Below, piece by piece: positions 36,201 to 45,197 of a stretch of DNA of 64,000 nt. Source of the stretch: Glycomyces arizonensis DSM 44726 (GTDB lineage: Bacteria > Actinomycetota > Actinomycetes > Mycobacteriales > Micromonosporaceae); NCBI RefSeq assembly GCF_000482705.1, contig NZ_AXWO01000002.1, positions 186,001-250,000 of the forward strand, written 5' to 3'. Both the position numbers and the translations under genes were made by a program. The notes beneath the pieces are model-generated. The model was not told the DNA's origin. It saw only the letters and a program-made list of their open reading frames with translations, and searched no databases. Position 1 is the first letter of the stretch. Every line of letters begins with the position of its first letter.

Positions 36201-36307
36201 CCGGCGGTGTGAGCGACGACCGCCCGCTGCGCCTCGTCGAGCACCGGCTCGGCGAGCGCAGCGGGCGGATCGATCAGTTCGTATCGAAGCTCGGCTGCTC
36301 CCCTCAT
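33206..36307 (-). CDS. adnA: Helicase-nuclease subunit AdnA
   Basis: This protein of 1033 residues is the partner of AdnB. It has Walker A VRGGPGTGKTEALI, a motif II that departs from the usual DExx (FVDDLQDATPAH), ALTTAHAAHGRQWDFVVV-like motif V, and a C-terminal nuclease with GQVDRLERD and VVDLKTGKH. Cys residues in QQCGLRW and KCATCSVRNCCP should bind an iron-sulphur cluster, as in other AddB/AdnA-type nucleases. It overlaps adnB by 8 bp and is the first gene of the pair. Confidence 0.92.
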   Translation of the reverse strand: MRGAAELRYELIDPPAALAEPVLDEAQRAVVAHTAGPLLVRGGPGTGKTEALIRSAAAKVEDGADPASILVLGLRRPDTAYLRDRINALTAPHSAAEVGVFTFAALAFAVLRAAAVADGRDEPRLLTGPEADALIRSMLAAEDFSWPEGLSEALGTYAFTQQLQDLIMRCGERGITERDLARLGREHDRPEWIAAARFYDRYVTTLAVQSMASGLYDAAELIRAASAELRAWPDLVPRPAWVFVDDLQDATPAHVELLELLAGEGGNLVAAGCPDEAVFAYRGGDPESVRDFPDRFAATGGEDAPTVRLSNTHTVALAPLSATIRLSGRLRGPDRDRRRGTDSEADGSAAVVHLPSPTREAVHIADTLRRAHLLEGTPYADMAVVVKSASAIPQLRRAMQHAGVPTHQASDDVPLPAHPTVRDLLRIVLIGRHMDRLDETTAAGLLHSAFGGADPFAERRLRQELRRIAIAADDFSPTADLLVQALADPGEIASLPDEEWAAPARRLSALFEAARGPGGIGDVLWRVWETSGMGERLKRRALSADRRAQRADAELDAVIALFDVAADYERKQPGALVDVFAEHVLHQQLPGAYRSQAADVGDAVTLTTAHAAHGRQWDFVVVAGAQEGLWPNLRPRGSVMGAEALVDLLEGRADVDAVAQLLDEDRRLFYVACTRARTRLLVTTVDSDDLQPSRFCAELGIEASSPPRGVRPLSLAALVARLREIVVDAGHPGRAAAAAQLQRLASAVVPGASPAAWWGLAELSDERALALAGETVKISPSQVEKTQQCGLRWVLESHGGDSSEPLPRHMGTLLHAAAEAVAETPDADPAEVMRHVVDQHFDRLPFEAPWQAEQERRRIAGAVERFAAWLRANKRELLGAERSFRVKLELGPPGVEVVMSGQVDRLERDEDGRLYVVDLKTGKHTPSQRDAEQHSQMGAYQLAVTQGAFEEGTEAGGAELVYPSVENKTKTKALTQGPLGDAANPEWAADLVDDTARQMGAAAFEARHSGKCATCSVRNCCPIADEGRQVTDE

Positions 36308-36353
36308 GGGTCCCTACCCAATCACAGGGGCCTGACAGACCGCTAGCAGGCCG

Positions 36354-38000
36354 CTAGGCGAATTGGAGATTCCTGCGCCGCACCCCCAGGTAGCCGAGGG
36401 CGCAGAGCGCGGCGGCTATGGCGGTCAACACGATCAGCGGCAGCCAGTCCAGGTCGGCGACCGGATAGGACGGTACGTGCTCGTACGGCGAGAGGTTCAC
36501 CATCACGTCCGGAAGCTCCAGGATGGGCCCGAAGTACCCCGCGATGAACACGTACGCCCACGGCAGCCAGCGCAGCCACCCGGCCCGCGGCAGCCAGCCG
36601 AAGCAGGCGAACGCGAGCGCCACCATGATCCAGATCGCGGGCAGGTGGACCAGCCCGCCGACGAGCATGTCGTCGAAGAACGACCAGTCGCCGACCGAGC
36701 CAGCCCCCGTCAGCGCCAGGAAGACCGCGCCGCAGACGGTGGCGACGGTGGCCGAGGCGAGCGCCATCGGCAGGTACGAGCCGGGCCATCCCGACCGCGG
36801 GATGGGCGCGGCGGCGAGCAGCTCGCCGCGCCCCCCGGTTTCCTCCTTCCGGGCCCGCCCGATCACGAGCAGCCCGAAGATGGTGGCGGTGAACGCGTCG
36901 ATCAGCGAGATGGTCACCACGAAGCCCTCGGTGATGGAGGCGCCCTGCTGCGTGAAGATCTCGCGCTGCGTGTCCGAGAGCGTGTCGAATATGTCGTCGG
37001 CGCCGCCGACGACCGAGCCGTACGCGGCGCCGAGCAGGACCATGGTGACGATCCCGGCCCACAGCAGGCCGCGGCTGAGGCGGAAGGTCAGCGAGCCGAT
37101 CGAGCGCAGCCCGGCCCCCGCACTCGAAGGCCCCGGGCGGGCGGCCATGAGCCCCTGCCCGAAGTCCCGGCGGGCGACCAAGGCGAACGCCAGCCAGATC
37201 AACAGCGCCGAGACGATGGCGGCGACGCCGATCGGGACCCAGTTCTGCTCGGGCGTGAACACGAAGGTCGCCTGAGCCCAGCCGAACGGGGAGAGCCAGA
37301 GCGCGGCGTTCTCCTGCGCGTTGCCGACCATGCTCATCAGCACCCCGAAGGCCAGGACGCCGAAGGCGAACGCGTTCGCAGTCGAGCTGTAGCCGGCGAT
37401 CTGGGCGGTCACCGCGGTGATCGCGGCGAAGGCGACGGCGACGGCGGTGTGCAGCAGGCCGTAGAGCATCGCGCCGGCGACGTCGGCGTCCCCCATGACC
37501 AGGGTGCTCAGCCCGATGAGCACACCGAGCGCCACGGCCGAGAGGCACGCCAGCAGCAGCGCGGCGGCCAGGTCGGCGCGCCGCCCCACCGGCTCGGACC
37601 TGATCACCTCGAGCCGCGAGGTCTCCTCGTCGGCCCGCGTCAGGCGCGTGATGAGCAGGATGTACATGACGGCGACGACGAGGGTCGACCACAGGATCAT
37701 CTGGTGGGCGAACATCGCCGAGCCGCTGCCGGCGTAGGCGTCGATGTACTCGCCGGGACCGGTCATGGACCGCATCGCCGGAGTGTCCATCGTGGTGGCG
37801 AACTGGGCGCGCTCGTCGGGGGTCGCGTACAGCTCGGGGAACGAGGCGGCGATCGCCAGCGTCCCGCCCACCATGCCGGCGAACCAGCCGATCAGGTAGA
37901 CGCGGGTGCGCCTGGCGTGGAAGCGCAGGAGCTTCCCGGTCCCGGCGAGCGTGCCGAGGCCGTCCTCCCGCACTGCCGGGGCGGCGGTTGCGGTTGCCAT
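36354..38000 (-). CDS. ABC-2 type exporter permease, two-domain
   Basis: This membrane protein of 548 residues has about 12 helices in two similar halves. The first half begins FHARRTRVYLIGWFAGMVGG, and the second begins SIGSLTFRLSRGLLWAGIVTMVLLGAAYGSVVG, each followed by an extracellular loop. This is the full-length exporter-permease type found with antibiotic/multidrug ABC ATPases in actinobacteria. The ATG at 38000 has GAGGAG upstream and lies 2 nt after the ATPase stop. Its substrate is unknown. Confidence 0.87.
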   Translation of the reverse strand: MATATAAPAVREDGLGTLAGTGKLLRFHARRTRVYLIGWFAGMVGGTLAIAASFPELYATPDERAQFATTMDTPAMRSMTGPGEYIDAYAGSGSAMFAHQMILWSTLVVAVMYILLITRLTRADEETSRLEVIRSEPVGRRADLAAALLLACLSAVALGVLIGLSTLVMGDADVAGAMLYGLLHTAVAVAFAAITAVTAQIAGYSSTANAFAFGVLAFGVLMSMVGNAQENAALWLSPFGWAQATFVFTPEQNWVPIGVAAIVSALLIWLAFALVARRDFGQGLMAARPGPSSAGAGLRSIGSLTFRLSRGLLWAGIVTMVLLGAAYGSVVGGADDIFDTLSDTQREIFTQQGASITEGFVVTISLIDAFTATIFGLLVIGRARKEETGGRGELLAAAPIPRSGWPGSYLPMALASATVATVCGAVFLALTGAGSVGDWSFFDDMLVGGLVHLPAIWIMVALAFACFGWLPRAGWLRWLPWAYVFIAGYFGPILELPDVMVNLSPYEHVPSYPVADLDWLPLIVLTAIAAALCALGYLGVRRRNLQFA

Positions 38001-38002
38001 GG

Positions 38003-38923
38003 CTACTCCTCGCCGCCGTTGTCGACGCCCTTGGCGGCCAGCTCGTCGCCGTAGTAGCGCAGGAACATCTGCTCCAGCGACGGCGGCTCGCACGTCAGGC
38101 TGGCGATCCCGGCGACGGCCAGCTGCGCGAGCACGTCGTCGAGCGCGGTGCCGTCGACCTGGAAGCGGACCTCCAGGCCGTCGGTCTTGAGGTCGTGGAC
38201 GCCCTCGTGGTCGCCCAGGCCCCTGACGGGGTTCTTGAGGACCGCGTGGACCTGCGAGCGGGTGAAGTGGCGCATCTCGGCGAGCGTCCCGGTCTCGGCG
38301 ATGACGCCCTTGCGGATGATGCTGACGCGGTCGCACAGCTGCTCGACCTCGCTCATGACGTGGCTGGACAGCAGCACGGTCCTGCCCTGGGCGGCGACCT
38401 CGCGGACGCACTCGTTGAACACGGCGGCCATGAGCGGGTCGAGCCCGGAGGTGGGCTCGTCGAGCAGGAGCAGGTCGACGTCGGCGGCGAAGGCGGCCAC
38501 GAGGGCGACCTTCTGGCGGTTGCCCTTGGAGTAGGAGCGGCCCTTCTTGCGCGGGTCGAGGTCGAAGCGCTCGAGCAGCTCGTCGCGTTTGCGCTTGTCG
38601 ATCCCGCCCCGCAGGCGCCCGAGGACGTCGATGGTCTCCCCGCCGGTCAGGCCGGGCCAGAGGGCGACGTCGCCGGGCACGTAGGCGAGGCGCCGGTGGA
38701 GCTCGGCGGCCTCGCTCCAGGGGTCGGCGCCGAAGAGTCGGGCGGTGCCGCCGTCGGCGCGGAGCATCCCGAGCAGGACGCGGATGGTGGTGGACTTGCC
38801 GGCCCCGTTCGGGCCGAGGAAGCCGTGCGTCTGGCCTTCGACGACCTCGAGGTCGAGTTCGTCGAGCGCGGTCACGTGACCGAAGCGCTTGACCAGTTTC
38901 TCGGTTCGGATGACAGCGGTCAT
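38003..38923 (-). CDS. ABC exporter ATP-binding protein
   Basis: This 306-residue ATPase drives the adjacent permease. It has Walker A GPNGAGKSTT (37-46), a signature variant YSKGNRQKVALV, Walker B LLLLDEPTSGLDP and the H-loop LSSHVMSEVEQL. A C-terminal extension is typical of DrrA-like exporters. It lies 2 nt before the permease gene and is divergent from the HTH regulator. Confidence 0.92.
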   Translation of the reverse strand: MTAVIRTEKLVKRFGHVTALDELDLEVVEGQTHGFLGPNGAGKSTTIRVLLGMLRADGGTARLFGADPWSEAAELHRRLAYVPGDVALWPGLTGGETIDVLGRLRGGIDKRKRDELLERFDLDPRKKGRSYSKGNRQKVALVAAFAADVDLLLLDEPTSGLDPLMAAVFNECVREVAAQGRTVLLSSHVMSEVEQLCDRVSIIRKGVIAETGTLAEMRHFTRSQVHAVLKNPVRGLGDHEGVHDLKTDGLEVRFQVDGTALDDVLAQLAVAGIASLTCEPPSLEQMFLRYYGDELAAKGVDNGGEE

Positions 38924-38929
38924 GGCATA

Positions 38930-38969
38930 AAAACTATCACAGTTTTCATAAATTTGTAAAATGTATGAT
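38930..38969. promoter_or_regulatory. Divergent promoter-operator of the ABC exporter and its regulator
   Basis: This AT-rich stretch contains the perfect inverted repeat AAAACT-ATCAC-AGTTTT (38930-38946), overlapping a possible minus-strand -10 (ATAGTT) with TTTACA 17 bp upstream as -35. On the plus strand TATGAT at 38964-38969 may serve the regulator. The regulator encoded on the right probably binds here. Confidence 0.6.
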
Positions 38970-39010
38970 CGGTTGGCATACCATTGAGGCCGCTAACGAG
39001 GGGGAACACG

Positions 39011-39550
39011 ATGCCGGACCGCCTGAGAGACCGCGCCGATCTGCGGGATTACGTCGAGCGGTTCGCCGAGATCCTCGTCGCCAGCGGCATGCAGCGGATG
39101 TCCGCCCGCGTCTTCAGCTACATCCTCATCGACGACGCCGTCACCTACACCGCCGCCGAACTCGCCGACGGCCTCGACGTCAGCCTCGCCGCCATCTCCG
39201 GCGCCGTCCGGGAGCTCACCGGCATCGGCCTGCTGTTCAAGGGCCGCCGCCCCGGCACCCGCGCCGACGTCTACCAGCTCAACGACGACGACATCTGGGG
39301 CTCGATCATGCTCGATCGCAGCCCGATCCTCGACCGCTACCGAGACGTGGCCCTCGACGGCGTCCGCGCCCTCCCCGCGGGCGCGGGCCGCGAGCGCCTC
39401 CGGCAGACCGCCGACTACATGGAGTTCATCAAGACCGAGCTGGCGGCCTCGCGCGAGCGCTGGAACGAGCACCGTCGGCGACTGCGCGAAGAGCGCGGCG
39501 CCGCGGACGCGTCGGATAACGCCCGGTCTGGCCCGCGGGACACCTTCTAG
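39011..39550 (+). CDS. GbsR/MarR-like transcriptional regulator
   Basis: This 179-residue protein has a winged helix at about 20-90 (RFAEILVASGMQRMSARVFSYIL, then TAAELADGLDVSLAAISGAVRELTGIGLLFKGRRPGTRADVY), a pattern typical of GbsR-type MarR relatives, and a helical C-terminal part. The ATG at 39011 is chosen for the strong GAGGGGGA upstream; an ATG at 38984 is less well placed. It probably regulates the divergent exporter. Confidence 0.8.
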   Translation: MPDRLRDRADLRDYVERFAEILVASGMQRMSARVFSYILIDDAVTYTAAELADGLDVSLAAISGAVRELTGIGLLFKGRRPGTRADVYQLNDDDIWGSIMLDRSPILDRYRDVALDGVRALPAGAGRERLRQTADYMEFIKTELAASRERWNEHRRRLREERGAADASDNARSGPRDTF

Positions 39551-39626
39551 GTATGCTGCAGGTCTGAGCCCCCCGTTCAGAAACCGCTGGAATTCACTCA
39601 GCTGACGAACCCTGGAGGAAGCCGAC

Positions 39627-39911
39627 GTGGCCGACGACACCAGCCGCTCCGACACGACCGCGGGCAAAGGTCGTCCCACGCCCAAGCGCGGCGAGGGTAA
39701 GTCCGAGCGCAACCCCTTCAAGAAACTCGGCCGCTTCCTGCGCGAGGTCGTCGAGCAGCTCCGCAAGGTCGTCTACCCCACGCGCCGCCAGCTGATCACC
39801 TACAGCATCGTGGTGATGGTCTTCGTGGCCATCATGATGGCCTTCATCGGCGGGCTCGACCTGCTCTTCGGCGACCTGGTCCGCCGCGCCTTCGGCGCCG
39901 ACGGCGCCTAG
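39627..39911 (+). CDS. secE: Preprotein translocase subunit SecE
   Basis: This 94-residue protein is the small clamp subunit of the Sec translocase. A basic, polar N-terminus of about 35 residues is followed by the conserved amphipathic helix FLREVVEQLRKVVYPTRRQLITYS and one membrane helix (about 53-75). The GTG has CTGGAGGAAG upstream. It heads the nusG/ribosomal cluster in the usual order. Confidence 0.96.
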   Translation: MADDTSRSDTTAGKGRPTPKRGEGKSERNPFKKLGRFLREVVEQLRKVVYPTRRQLITYSIVVMVFVAIMMAFIGGLDLLFGDLVRRAFGADGA

Positions 39912-39976
39912 GGGCGGCCCGCGCCGCACCGCACACGTGACCTGCGCCTGTTCCGAGGTGCCTGAGGTGTCTCCAC

Positions 39977-40027
39977 CGGACAACCGGTTACCCTAGGGGT
40001 ATAACGCGCGCCGGTCCTGCCGGCGCG
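39977..40027 (+). promoter_or_regulatory. Possible nusG promoter and hairpin
   Basis: CGGACA (39977-39982) and TATAAC (40000-40005) have a 17-bp spacer. Just downstream, GCGCCGG and CCGGCGC form a hairpin, possibly a 5' mRNA structure or partial secE terminator. Confidence 0.45.
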
Positions 40028-40148
40028 TGCCTGTTACGGGCCCGCGGCGACGCCGCCCGAGTCGTACCATCTGCGGAGAGTTCCACCGCAGCCAAGAGAG
40101 AAATGTGGATCCCCGCCGTGCGGGGACGAGCCGGAATGTGAGCTAAGC

Positions 40149-40922
40149 GTGTCTGAGTTCGACGAAGCCTTCAAGAACGACGCCGAGGCCCGGGCGGCCG
40201 CGGCGAAGGGCGCGGGTGCCGACGAGGAGACCGACCTCGAGGCCGTCGAGACCATGACCGCCGAGGTCGAGGCCGCGGACCCCGAGAACGAGGAGCCCGA
40301 GGAGCCCGAGGTCGACCCGGCCGAGGCGCTGCGCGCCAAGCTGCGCTTCGCGCCCGGCGAATGGTACGTGCTGCACTCCTACGCCGGCTTCGAGAACCGG
40401 GTGCGCTCGAACCTGGAGAACCGGATCCAGTCCTTCGACCAGGAGGACTACATCTACCAGATCGAGGTCCCCACCCACACCGAAGTCGAGATCAAGAACG
40501 GCAAGCGGTCCAAGGTCGAGGCGAAGGTCTTCCCCAGCTACGTGCTGGTCCGCATGGAGATGACCCCCGAGTCCTACTCGGTCGTGCGCAACACGCCCGG
40601 CGTGACCGGCTTCGTGGGCGTGGTCGACCGCACCGACCGGCCCAGCCCGCTCCCGCTCGACGAGGTCATCCAGTGGCTGCTGCCGCCCGAGCAGAAGTCC
40701 GCCACCGAGGCCGCCGCCGAGGAGTCCGCCGCGGCCGAGCCCGAGATCAAGGTCGACTTCGCCGAAGGCGAGTCCGTGACCGTCGTCGACGGCGCCTTCG
40801 CCTCGATGCCCGCCACGATCGCCGAGATCAACGCCGAGCAGCAGAAGCTCAAGGTCCTCGTCTCCATCTTCGGACGCGAGACCCCGGTGGAGTTGAACTT
40901 CAACCAGGTCTCGAAGCTGTAG
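40149..40922 (+). CDS. nusG: Transcription elongation/termination factor NusG
   Basis: This 257-residue factor binds RNA polymerase and links it to Rho or ribosomes. An acidic N-terminal extension of about 70 residues, typical of actinobacteria, precedes the NGN domain ([20 protein letters not shown] to [10 protein letters not shown]) and the C-terminal KOW domain ([24 protein letters not shown]). A long Ala/Glu-rich linker lies between them. The start is a GTG. Confidence 0.96.
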   Translation: MSEFDEAFKNDAEARAAAAKGAGADEETDLEAVETMTAEVEAADPENEEPEEPEVDPAEALRAKLRFAPGEWYVLHSYAGFENRVRSNLENRIQSFDQEDYIYQIEVPTHTEVEIKNGKRSKVEAKVFPSYVLVRMEMTPESYSVVRNTPGVTGFVGVVDRTDRPSPLPLDEVIQWLLPPEQKSATEAAAEESAAAEPEIKVDFAEGESVTVVDGAFASMPATIAEINAEQQKLKVLVSIFGRETPVELNFNQVSKL

Positions 40923-41335
40923 TGAGGCTCCGGGCCGGCGGGGCCGCCTGAAGGAGCGTCACCGGACTCACGACTCGGCCCGCTCGTCGCGGGCACCGCT
41001 CCGCAGCGGCTCTTCGCGAACACGGCCCCCAGGCGACGCACGCGCAGGCCCGGACCGATCGGCACGGCTCCGCGGACGGCGCGAAGCGCCGCCGGTGCGG
41101 GTACCTCCGATGGTCCGGCGACTTGGCCCAGCTCACACACCTCGCTTGCAGTGCTCGCTTCGCCGACGAGTATCGTGGAGAAGTTGCGTGCCCGCTCCCG
41201 AGCCGCTCGGCGGCTCACCGGCGCTGCCGGGAACGCGGGCGCGGACCATGTAAGGAACGGGGCGGTCCGCCCCGTCGCAAGCCAGCCGCAGCGAAGCCTG
41301 CGAGCTGCGAATCAGCCCAGGAAGAGAAGGACACG
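40923..41335 (+). other. Intergenic region, nusG to rplK
   Basis: This gap of 413 bp shows no credible gene. A possible promoter has TTGCAG (41146-41151) and TATCGT (41171-41176), with a long 19-bp spacer. A copy of the ribosomal-cluster repeat (GAAGCCTGCGAGCTGCGA, 41293-41310) lies in the rplK leader just before the ribosome-binding site GGAAGAGAAGG. Confidence 0.5.
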
Positions 41336-41764
41336 ATGGCTCCTAACAAGAAGGCCGTTGTGACGTTCAAGCTGGAACTCGCGGGTGGCCAGGCCACCCC
41401 GGCTCCGCCGGTGGGTCCCGCCCTCGGCCAGCACGGCGTCAACATCATGGAGTTCTGCAAGGCCTACAACGCGGCCACCGAGTCGCAGCGCGGCGAGATC
41501 CTCCCCGCTGAGATCACGGTGTACGAGGACCGTTCGTTCACGTTCGTCCTCAAGACCCCGCCCGCGGCCAAGCTGCTGCTCAAGGCCGCCGGTGTCGCCA
41601 AGGGCTCCGGTGAGCCGCACCGCGACAAGGTCGGCAAGGTCACCGAGGCCCAGGTGCGCGAGATCGCGGAGAAGAAGCTCCCCGACCTCAACGCCAACGA
41701 CCTCGACGCCGCCGCGAAGATCGTCGCCGGCACCGCCCGCTCCATGGGCATCACTGTCGAGTAG
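41336..41764 (+). CDS. rplK: 50S ribosomal protein L11
   Basis: This 142-residue protein of the GTPase-associated centre has the N-terminal [41 protein letters not shown] and C-terminal rRNA-binding domain ending [10 protein letters not shown]. The ATG follows GGAAGAGAAGG. Pro residues bound by thiopeptides (PPVGPALG) are intact. It is co-transcribed with rplA. Confidence 0.98.
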   Translation: MAPNKKAVVTFKLELAGGQATPAPPVGPALGQHGVNIMEFCKAYNAATESQRGEILPAEITVYEDRSFTFVLKTPPAAKLLLKAAGVAKGSGEPHRDKVGKVTEAQVREIAEKKLPDLNANDLDAAAKIVAGTARSMGITVE

Positions 41765-41853
41765 CGGGACAGCCGAGTAGCGGCACAGCAGAACCGACCA
41801 ACCCTGTGGAAGGGCGAGCGCTCGTCCTCACCACGACATCCGAAGGATGGACC

Positions 41854-42552
41854 ATGAAGCGCAGCAAGAAATACTCCGACCTTCAGAAGAAGGTCGACCG
41901 GACGCAGCTGTACGGGCCGCTGCAGGCGGCCGAGCTCGCCAAGGAGACCTCGCCGGCGAAGTTCGACGCCACCGTTGAGGTCGCCATGCGCCTCGGCGTC
42001 GACCCGCGCCAGGCCGACCAGCTCGTCCGCGGCACCGTCTCGCTCCCCAACGGCACCGGCAAGACCGTCCGCGTCATCGCCTTCGCCGAGGGCGACAAGG
42101 CCGAGGCCGCCATCGCGGCCGGCGCCGACGAGGTCGGCTCCGACGAGCTCGTGAAGCGGATCTCCGAAGGCTGGCTCGACTTCGACGCCGCCGTCGCCAC
42201 GCCCGACCAGATGGCCAAGATCGGCCGGATCGCGCGGATTCTGGGCCCGCGCGGCCTGATGCCGAACCCGAAGACGGGCACGGTCACCCCGGACGTCGCC
42301 AAGGCCGTCACGGAGATCAAGGGCGGCAAGATCGCCTTCCGCGTCGACAAGCACGCCAACCTGCACCTGGTGATCGGCAAGACGAGCTTCTCGGCCGAGC
42401 AGCTCGCCGAGAACTACGCCGCCGCCCTCGACGAGGTGCAGCGGCTCAAGCCGTCCAGCTCCAAGGGCATCTACATCAAGAAGATCACGCTGACCACGAC
42501 GATGGGCCCGGGCATCCCGGTCGACCCCTCGGCCGTGAAGGCCGCCAAGTAG
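41854..42552 (+). CDS. rplA: 50S ribosomal protein L1
   Basis: This 232-residue protein of the L1 stalk begins [21 protein letters not shown] and contains [17 protein letters not shown]1 is typically a translational repressor of its own operon. The ATG at 41854 is chosen over an in-frame upstream ATG because of the standard L1 start and the CGAAGGATGG before it. Confidence 0.97.
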   Translation: MKRSKKYSDLQKKVDRTQLYGPLQAAELAKETSPAKFDATVEVAMRLGVDPRQADQLVRGTVSLPNGTGKTVRVIAFAEGDKAEAAIAAGADEVGSDELVKRISEGWLDFDAAVATPDQMAKIGRIARILGPRGLMPNPKTGTVTPDVAKAVTEIKGGKIAFRVDKHANLHLVIGKTSFSAEQLAENYAAALDEVQRLKPSSSKGIYIKKITLTTTMGPGIPVDPSAVKAAK

Positions 42553-42566
42553 GACACGTGTGACGT

Positions 42567-42596
42567 AGCCCCGACGCAGGCTCCTGCGCCGGGGCT
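42567..42596 (+). terminator. rplKA terminator
   Basis: AGCCCCG-A-CGCAGG and CCTGCG-C-CGGGGCT flank a 2-nt loop and are followed by CGTCCTTTT. It starts 15 bp after the rplA stop. Confidence 0.8.
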
Positions 42597-42613
42597 CGTC
42601 CTTTTCCACCTGC

Positions 42614-42803
42614 TAGAATTCATTCGTTTTCCACAACCCGAAGACCGTCGGTCACCGCCTTGAGCGGTTGTAAACCATCCGGGACCAACGTAGGGCGACT
42701 CGAAACGACCATGGTGTCGAATTTCCTTTGAGGCGTCCGCGAGGGCGCCTTTTCTGTCGCCTCCAGACGGTTGAGGATGCATCAGCCGAGAAAGGAGGGA
42801 AAC
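42614..42803 (+). promoter_or_regulatory. rplJ leader (L10 leader) with attenuator hairpin
   Basis: TAGAAT (42614-42619) is a likely -10; the -35 is weak. The leader resembles L10 leaders, which bind the L10-L12 complex. At 42731-42750 AGGCGTCC-GCGA-GGGCGCCT is a complete 8-bp hairpin followed by TTTCTGT, an intrinsic terminator placed 54 bp before rplJ. It could attenuate rplJL transcription when free L10 is abundant. AAAGGAGGG is the ribosome-binding site. Confidence 0.65.
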
Positions 42804-43343
42804 ATGGCTGAACGAACGGAATTCCCGGCGGACAAGCAGTCCGCCATCGCCGAGCTGACCGAGAGCTTCTCGAACTCGTCGGCCGCCGTGCTCACCGAGT
42901 ACCGCGGTCTGACCGTCGAGGAGCTGCGTGAGCTCCGGCGTTCCCTCGGCGAGGGGGCGCGCTACCGCGTCGCCAAGAACACCCTCGCCAAGCGCGCCGC
43001 GAGCCAGGCCGGTGTCACCGGTCTGGACGACCTGTTCACCGGCCCCACCGCGATCACCTTCATCGAAGGCGACCCGGTGGAAGCCGCCAAGGGCCTGCGC
43101 AACTTCGCCAAGGACCACGAAGCCCTGGTGATCAAGGGCGGATTCATGGAGGGCAAGTCCCTCTCCGTCGAAGAGATCACCAGGCTCGCCGACCTCGAGT
43201 CGCGCGAAGTGCTCCTCGCGAAGCTGGCCGGTGCGCTCAAGGCCAACGCGCAGAAGACCGCCGCCGTCCTCGCCGCCCCTGCCGCGCAGGTGGCCCGGCT
43301 CGGCGCGGCACTGCAGGACAAGAAGGCGGCCAGTGGGGAGTAG
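42804..43343 (+). CDS. rplJ: 50S ribosomal protein L10
   Basis: This 179-residue stalk base protein carries L7/L12 dimers on its C-terminal helix. It has [32 protein letters not shown] and [11 protein letters not shown]. The ATG is chosen for the AAAGGAGGG upstream; an in-frame ATG 33 bp earlier has no such site. L10 usually represses its own mRNA. Confidence 0.97.
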   Translation: MAERTEFPADKQSAIAELTESFSNSSAAVLTEYRGLTVEELRELRRSLGEGARYRVAKNTLAKRAASQAGVTGLDDLFTGPTAITFIEGDPVEAAKGLRNFAKDHEALVIKGGFMEGKSLSVEEITRLADLESREVLLAKLAGALKANAQKTAAVLAAPAAQVARLGAALQDKKAASGE

Positions 43344-43377
43344 CCCCGCGGCCCGAAGACTTTAGAAAGGAAACACC

Positions 43378-43761
43378 ATGGCTAAGCTGTCCACTGCCGA
43401 GCTGCTCGACGCTTTCAAGGAGATGACCCTCCTCGAGGTCTCCGAGTTCGTGAAGGCGTTCGAGGAAGAGTTCGACGTCACCGCCGCCGCCCCGGTCGCC
43501 GTCGCCGCTGCCGGTGCTCCGGCCGCCGGTGGCGAGGCCGAGGCCGAGAAGGACACCTTCGACGTGGTCATCGAGTCCGCCGGTGACTCGAAGATCAAGG
43601 TCATCAAGGAAGTCCGCGGCATCACCAGCCTCGGTCTGAAGGAAGCCAAGGAGCTCGTCGAAGGCGCGCCCAAGGCCGTCCTCGAAGGCGTGAACAAGGA
43701 TGACGCCGAGAAGGCCAAGGAGGCCCTCGAAGGCGCCGGCGCCACCGTCTCCCTGAAGTAA
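43378..43761 (+). CDS. rplL: 50S ribosomal protein L7/L12
   Basis: This 127-residue stalk protein has the N-terminal dimer domain ([28 protein letters not shown]), an Ala/Gly/Pro hinge ([16 protein letters not shown]) and the factor-binding C-terminal domain ([38 protein letters not shown]). It recruits EF-G and EF-Tu. TTAGAAAGGAAAC precedes the ATG. Confidence 0.98.
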   Translation: MAKLSTAELLDAFKEMTLLEVSEFVKAFEEEFDVTAAAPVAVAAAGAPAAGGEAEAEKDTFDVVIESAGDSKIKVIKEVRGITSLGLKEAKELVEGAPKAVLEGVNKDDAEKAKEALEGAGATVSLK

Positions 43762-43819
43762 GGGACCGCTCAGCGACACGAGGCGCGCTCCGCGGGCCTC
43801 GGATGAGCGACAACAGGAC

Positions 43820-43870
43820 GAAGCTTGCGAGTCCTGCATGAGCACGGGTGAAGCCTGCGAGTCCTGCATG
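43820..43870 (+). repeat. Two tandem copies of the ribosomal-cluster repeat
   Basis: GAAGCYTGCGAGTCCTGCAT occurs at 43820 and 43850, a 30-bp period, between rplL and its terminator. Related copies are at 41293 (rplK leader), 59626 (tuf terminator loop) and, more degenerate, 59817 (rpsJ leader). Confidence 0.75.
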
Positions 43871-43900
43871 AAGCACAGTGGGGACTCCCAGCCCTGTACG

Positions 43901-43938
43901 ACCGGGGCCGCGCCGCCGAAAGGCGGTGCGGCCCCGGT
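43901..43938 (+). terminator. rplJL terminator
   Basis: ACCGGGGCCGC..CCGCC and GGCGG..GCGGCCCCGGT close on a GAAA tetraloop and are followed by TT. The stem is about 17 bp including one G-T pair. Confidence 0.9.
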
Positions 43939-44595
43939 TTCGCCGTATCCGCCCTAGGGATAAAACCGCCGCGCGCGGGCAACCGTTCCGAACGCCCGCA
44001 GCGTCTTTGGGTAGGAGACTCGCGCGAGGAGATCCACGTCGACGCCCGCGCCGCGCTCGAAGCGCGCGCCCGGCCGGAGCGTGCCTCGCCCCCGAACGGC
44101 GTCTGAGACTTGACCGCATGGGGAAACCGCCCGGGCCGCGCAGATGGGGCGCGGCCCGGGCACTTCATCACCCGACCGGCGCTCCACAGCGGCGGGCACC
44201 CGCCGCAGGCGATGGCGGCAGCACCGCTAAACCGCCGAGGCCGCGTGAAAAAGTCGCCTGAGCCCGCGTCACCTTCATCGCGCGGACTCGTTGTACTCGG
44301 TGAGGCGGCCATCCCGGTGGTCGCCGGAGGTGCGGAGCGATCCGGTCCGCGGCGCAGGCCGCGGCCGCAGGTCGGCCCGATGCGCGGAAGGCGCGGCGCC
44401 GCAAGGCAACTTGGCGACGCAACGGCGCCCGTCCCCGCGTTCGGAGTCGGCCCGGGTGCACTGCGCCCGCGAGCAGCCCAGGCTCGCGAGCGCCTCCGGG
44501 ACACGCACGTGTCCCGGAGGCCTCAACGACTTTCAGGCCGCGGCCGTGCCACAAGCCCACCGCACCGGCCACGCCGGCGCGCGGTTTCCCAGCGC

Positions 44596-44644
44596 TGCCG
44601 CGGCGCGGCGAGCCGAGGAGGGGACGGCTCGCCGCGCCGCGGCA
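44596..44644. repeat. Perfect 20-bp inverted repeat
   Basis: Arms 44596-44615 (TGCCGCGGCGCGGCGAGCCG) and 44625-44644 are exactly complementary, with loop AGGAGGGGA. This is one of the longest stems in the window and no gene lies next to it. Confidence 0.8.
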
Positions 44645-45197
44645 CCGCAGCCCTGTACGGCGATGTTTGGCGCTTCACCGCCCGGGATACCCATCGGCCG
44701 ACCCAGCGCATGGAGCCCGCGCCGTTTCGAGGGCGACGGCGCACGGCCCCCGTCCGCAAATGCCAAGCCATCGGTATCAGCGCGGGCGGTTCGGGACGCG
44801 CACGAGTCCGGCGACGCCGGTCCGGCGCGATCCCGACGCGCTGGGCCTTTCCACGCACAACTCCATGAACGGCCGCGCACCGCCGCAGGCGGCGATGACG
44901 GGCCGACACGGCGCCGAACGAGCGGGACGGCAGGTGCGGGCCCGGCGCTCGCCCACGGTGGTCGCGGTCGGTCCCGGCCTCGCTGTGCGGACCGGGGGAG
45001 TCCACCCGCCGGATCGTCGGAAGCGGGGGTCTCGACCATGGCACCCGGCACGCCCGCGGCGGTCCGCCGGTCAGCCGCCACGACCGGCCCGGCGATCGCC
45101 GCTTCGCCTCGACCGCGAACCCGCCGTGCGGGGCCGTTCCGCCCACCGCGGGAATGGCGGTGCGAAGGTTCGCACCCCACCGCATGCGTCGGTTGAC

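Noticed and set aside
39551-39626. tRNA-Trp gene expected before secE
   Set aside because: The 76-bp gap does not fold as a tRNA and lacks the conserved T-loop sequence.
43820-43870. CRISPR-like array
   Set aside because: Only two tandem units with a 30-bp period and no spacers of constant length; better described as a short repeat.
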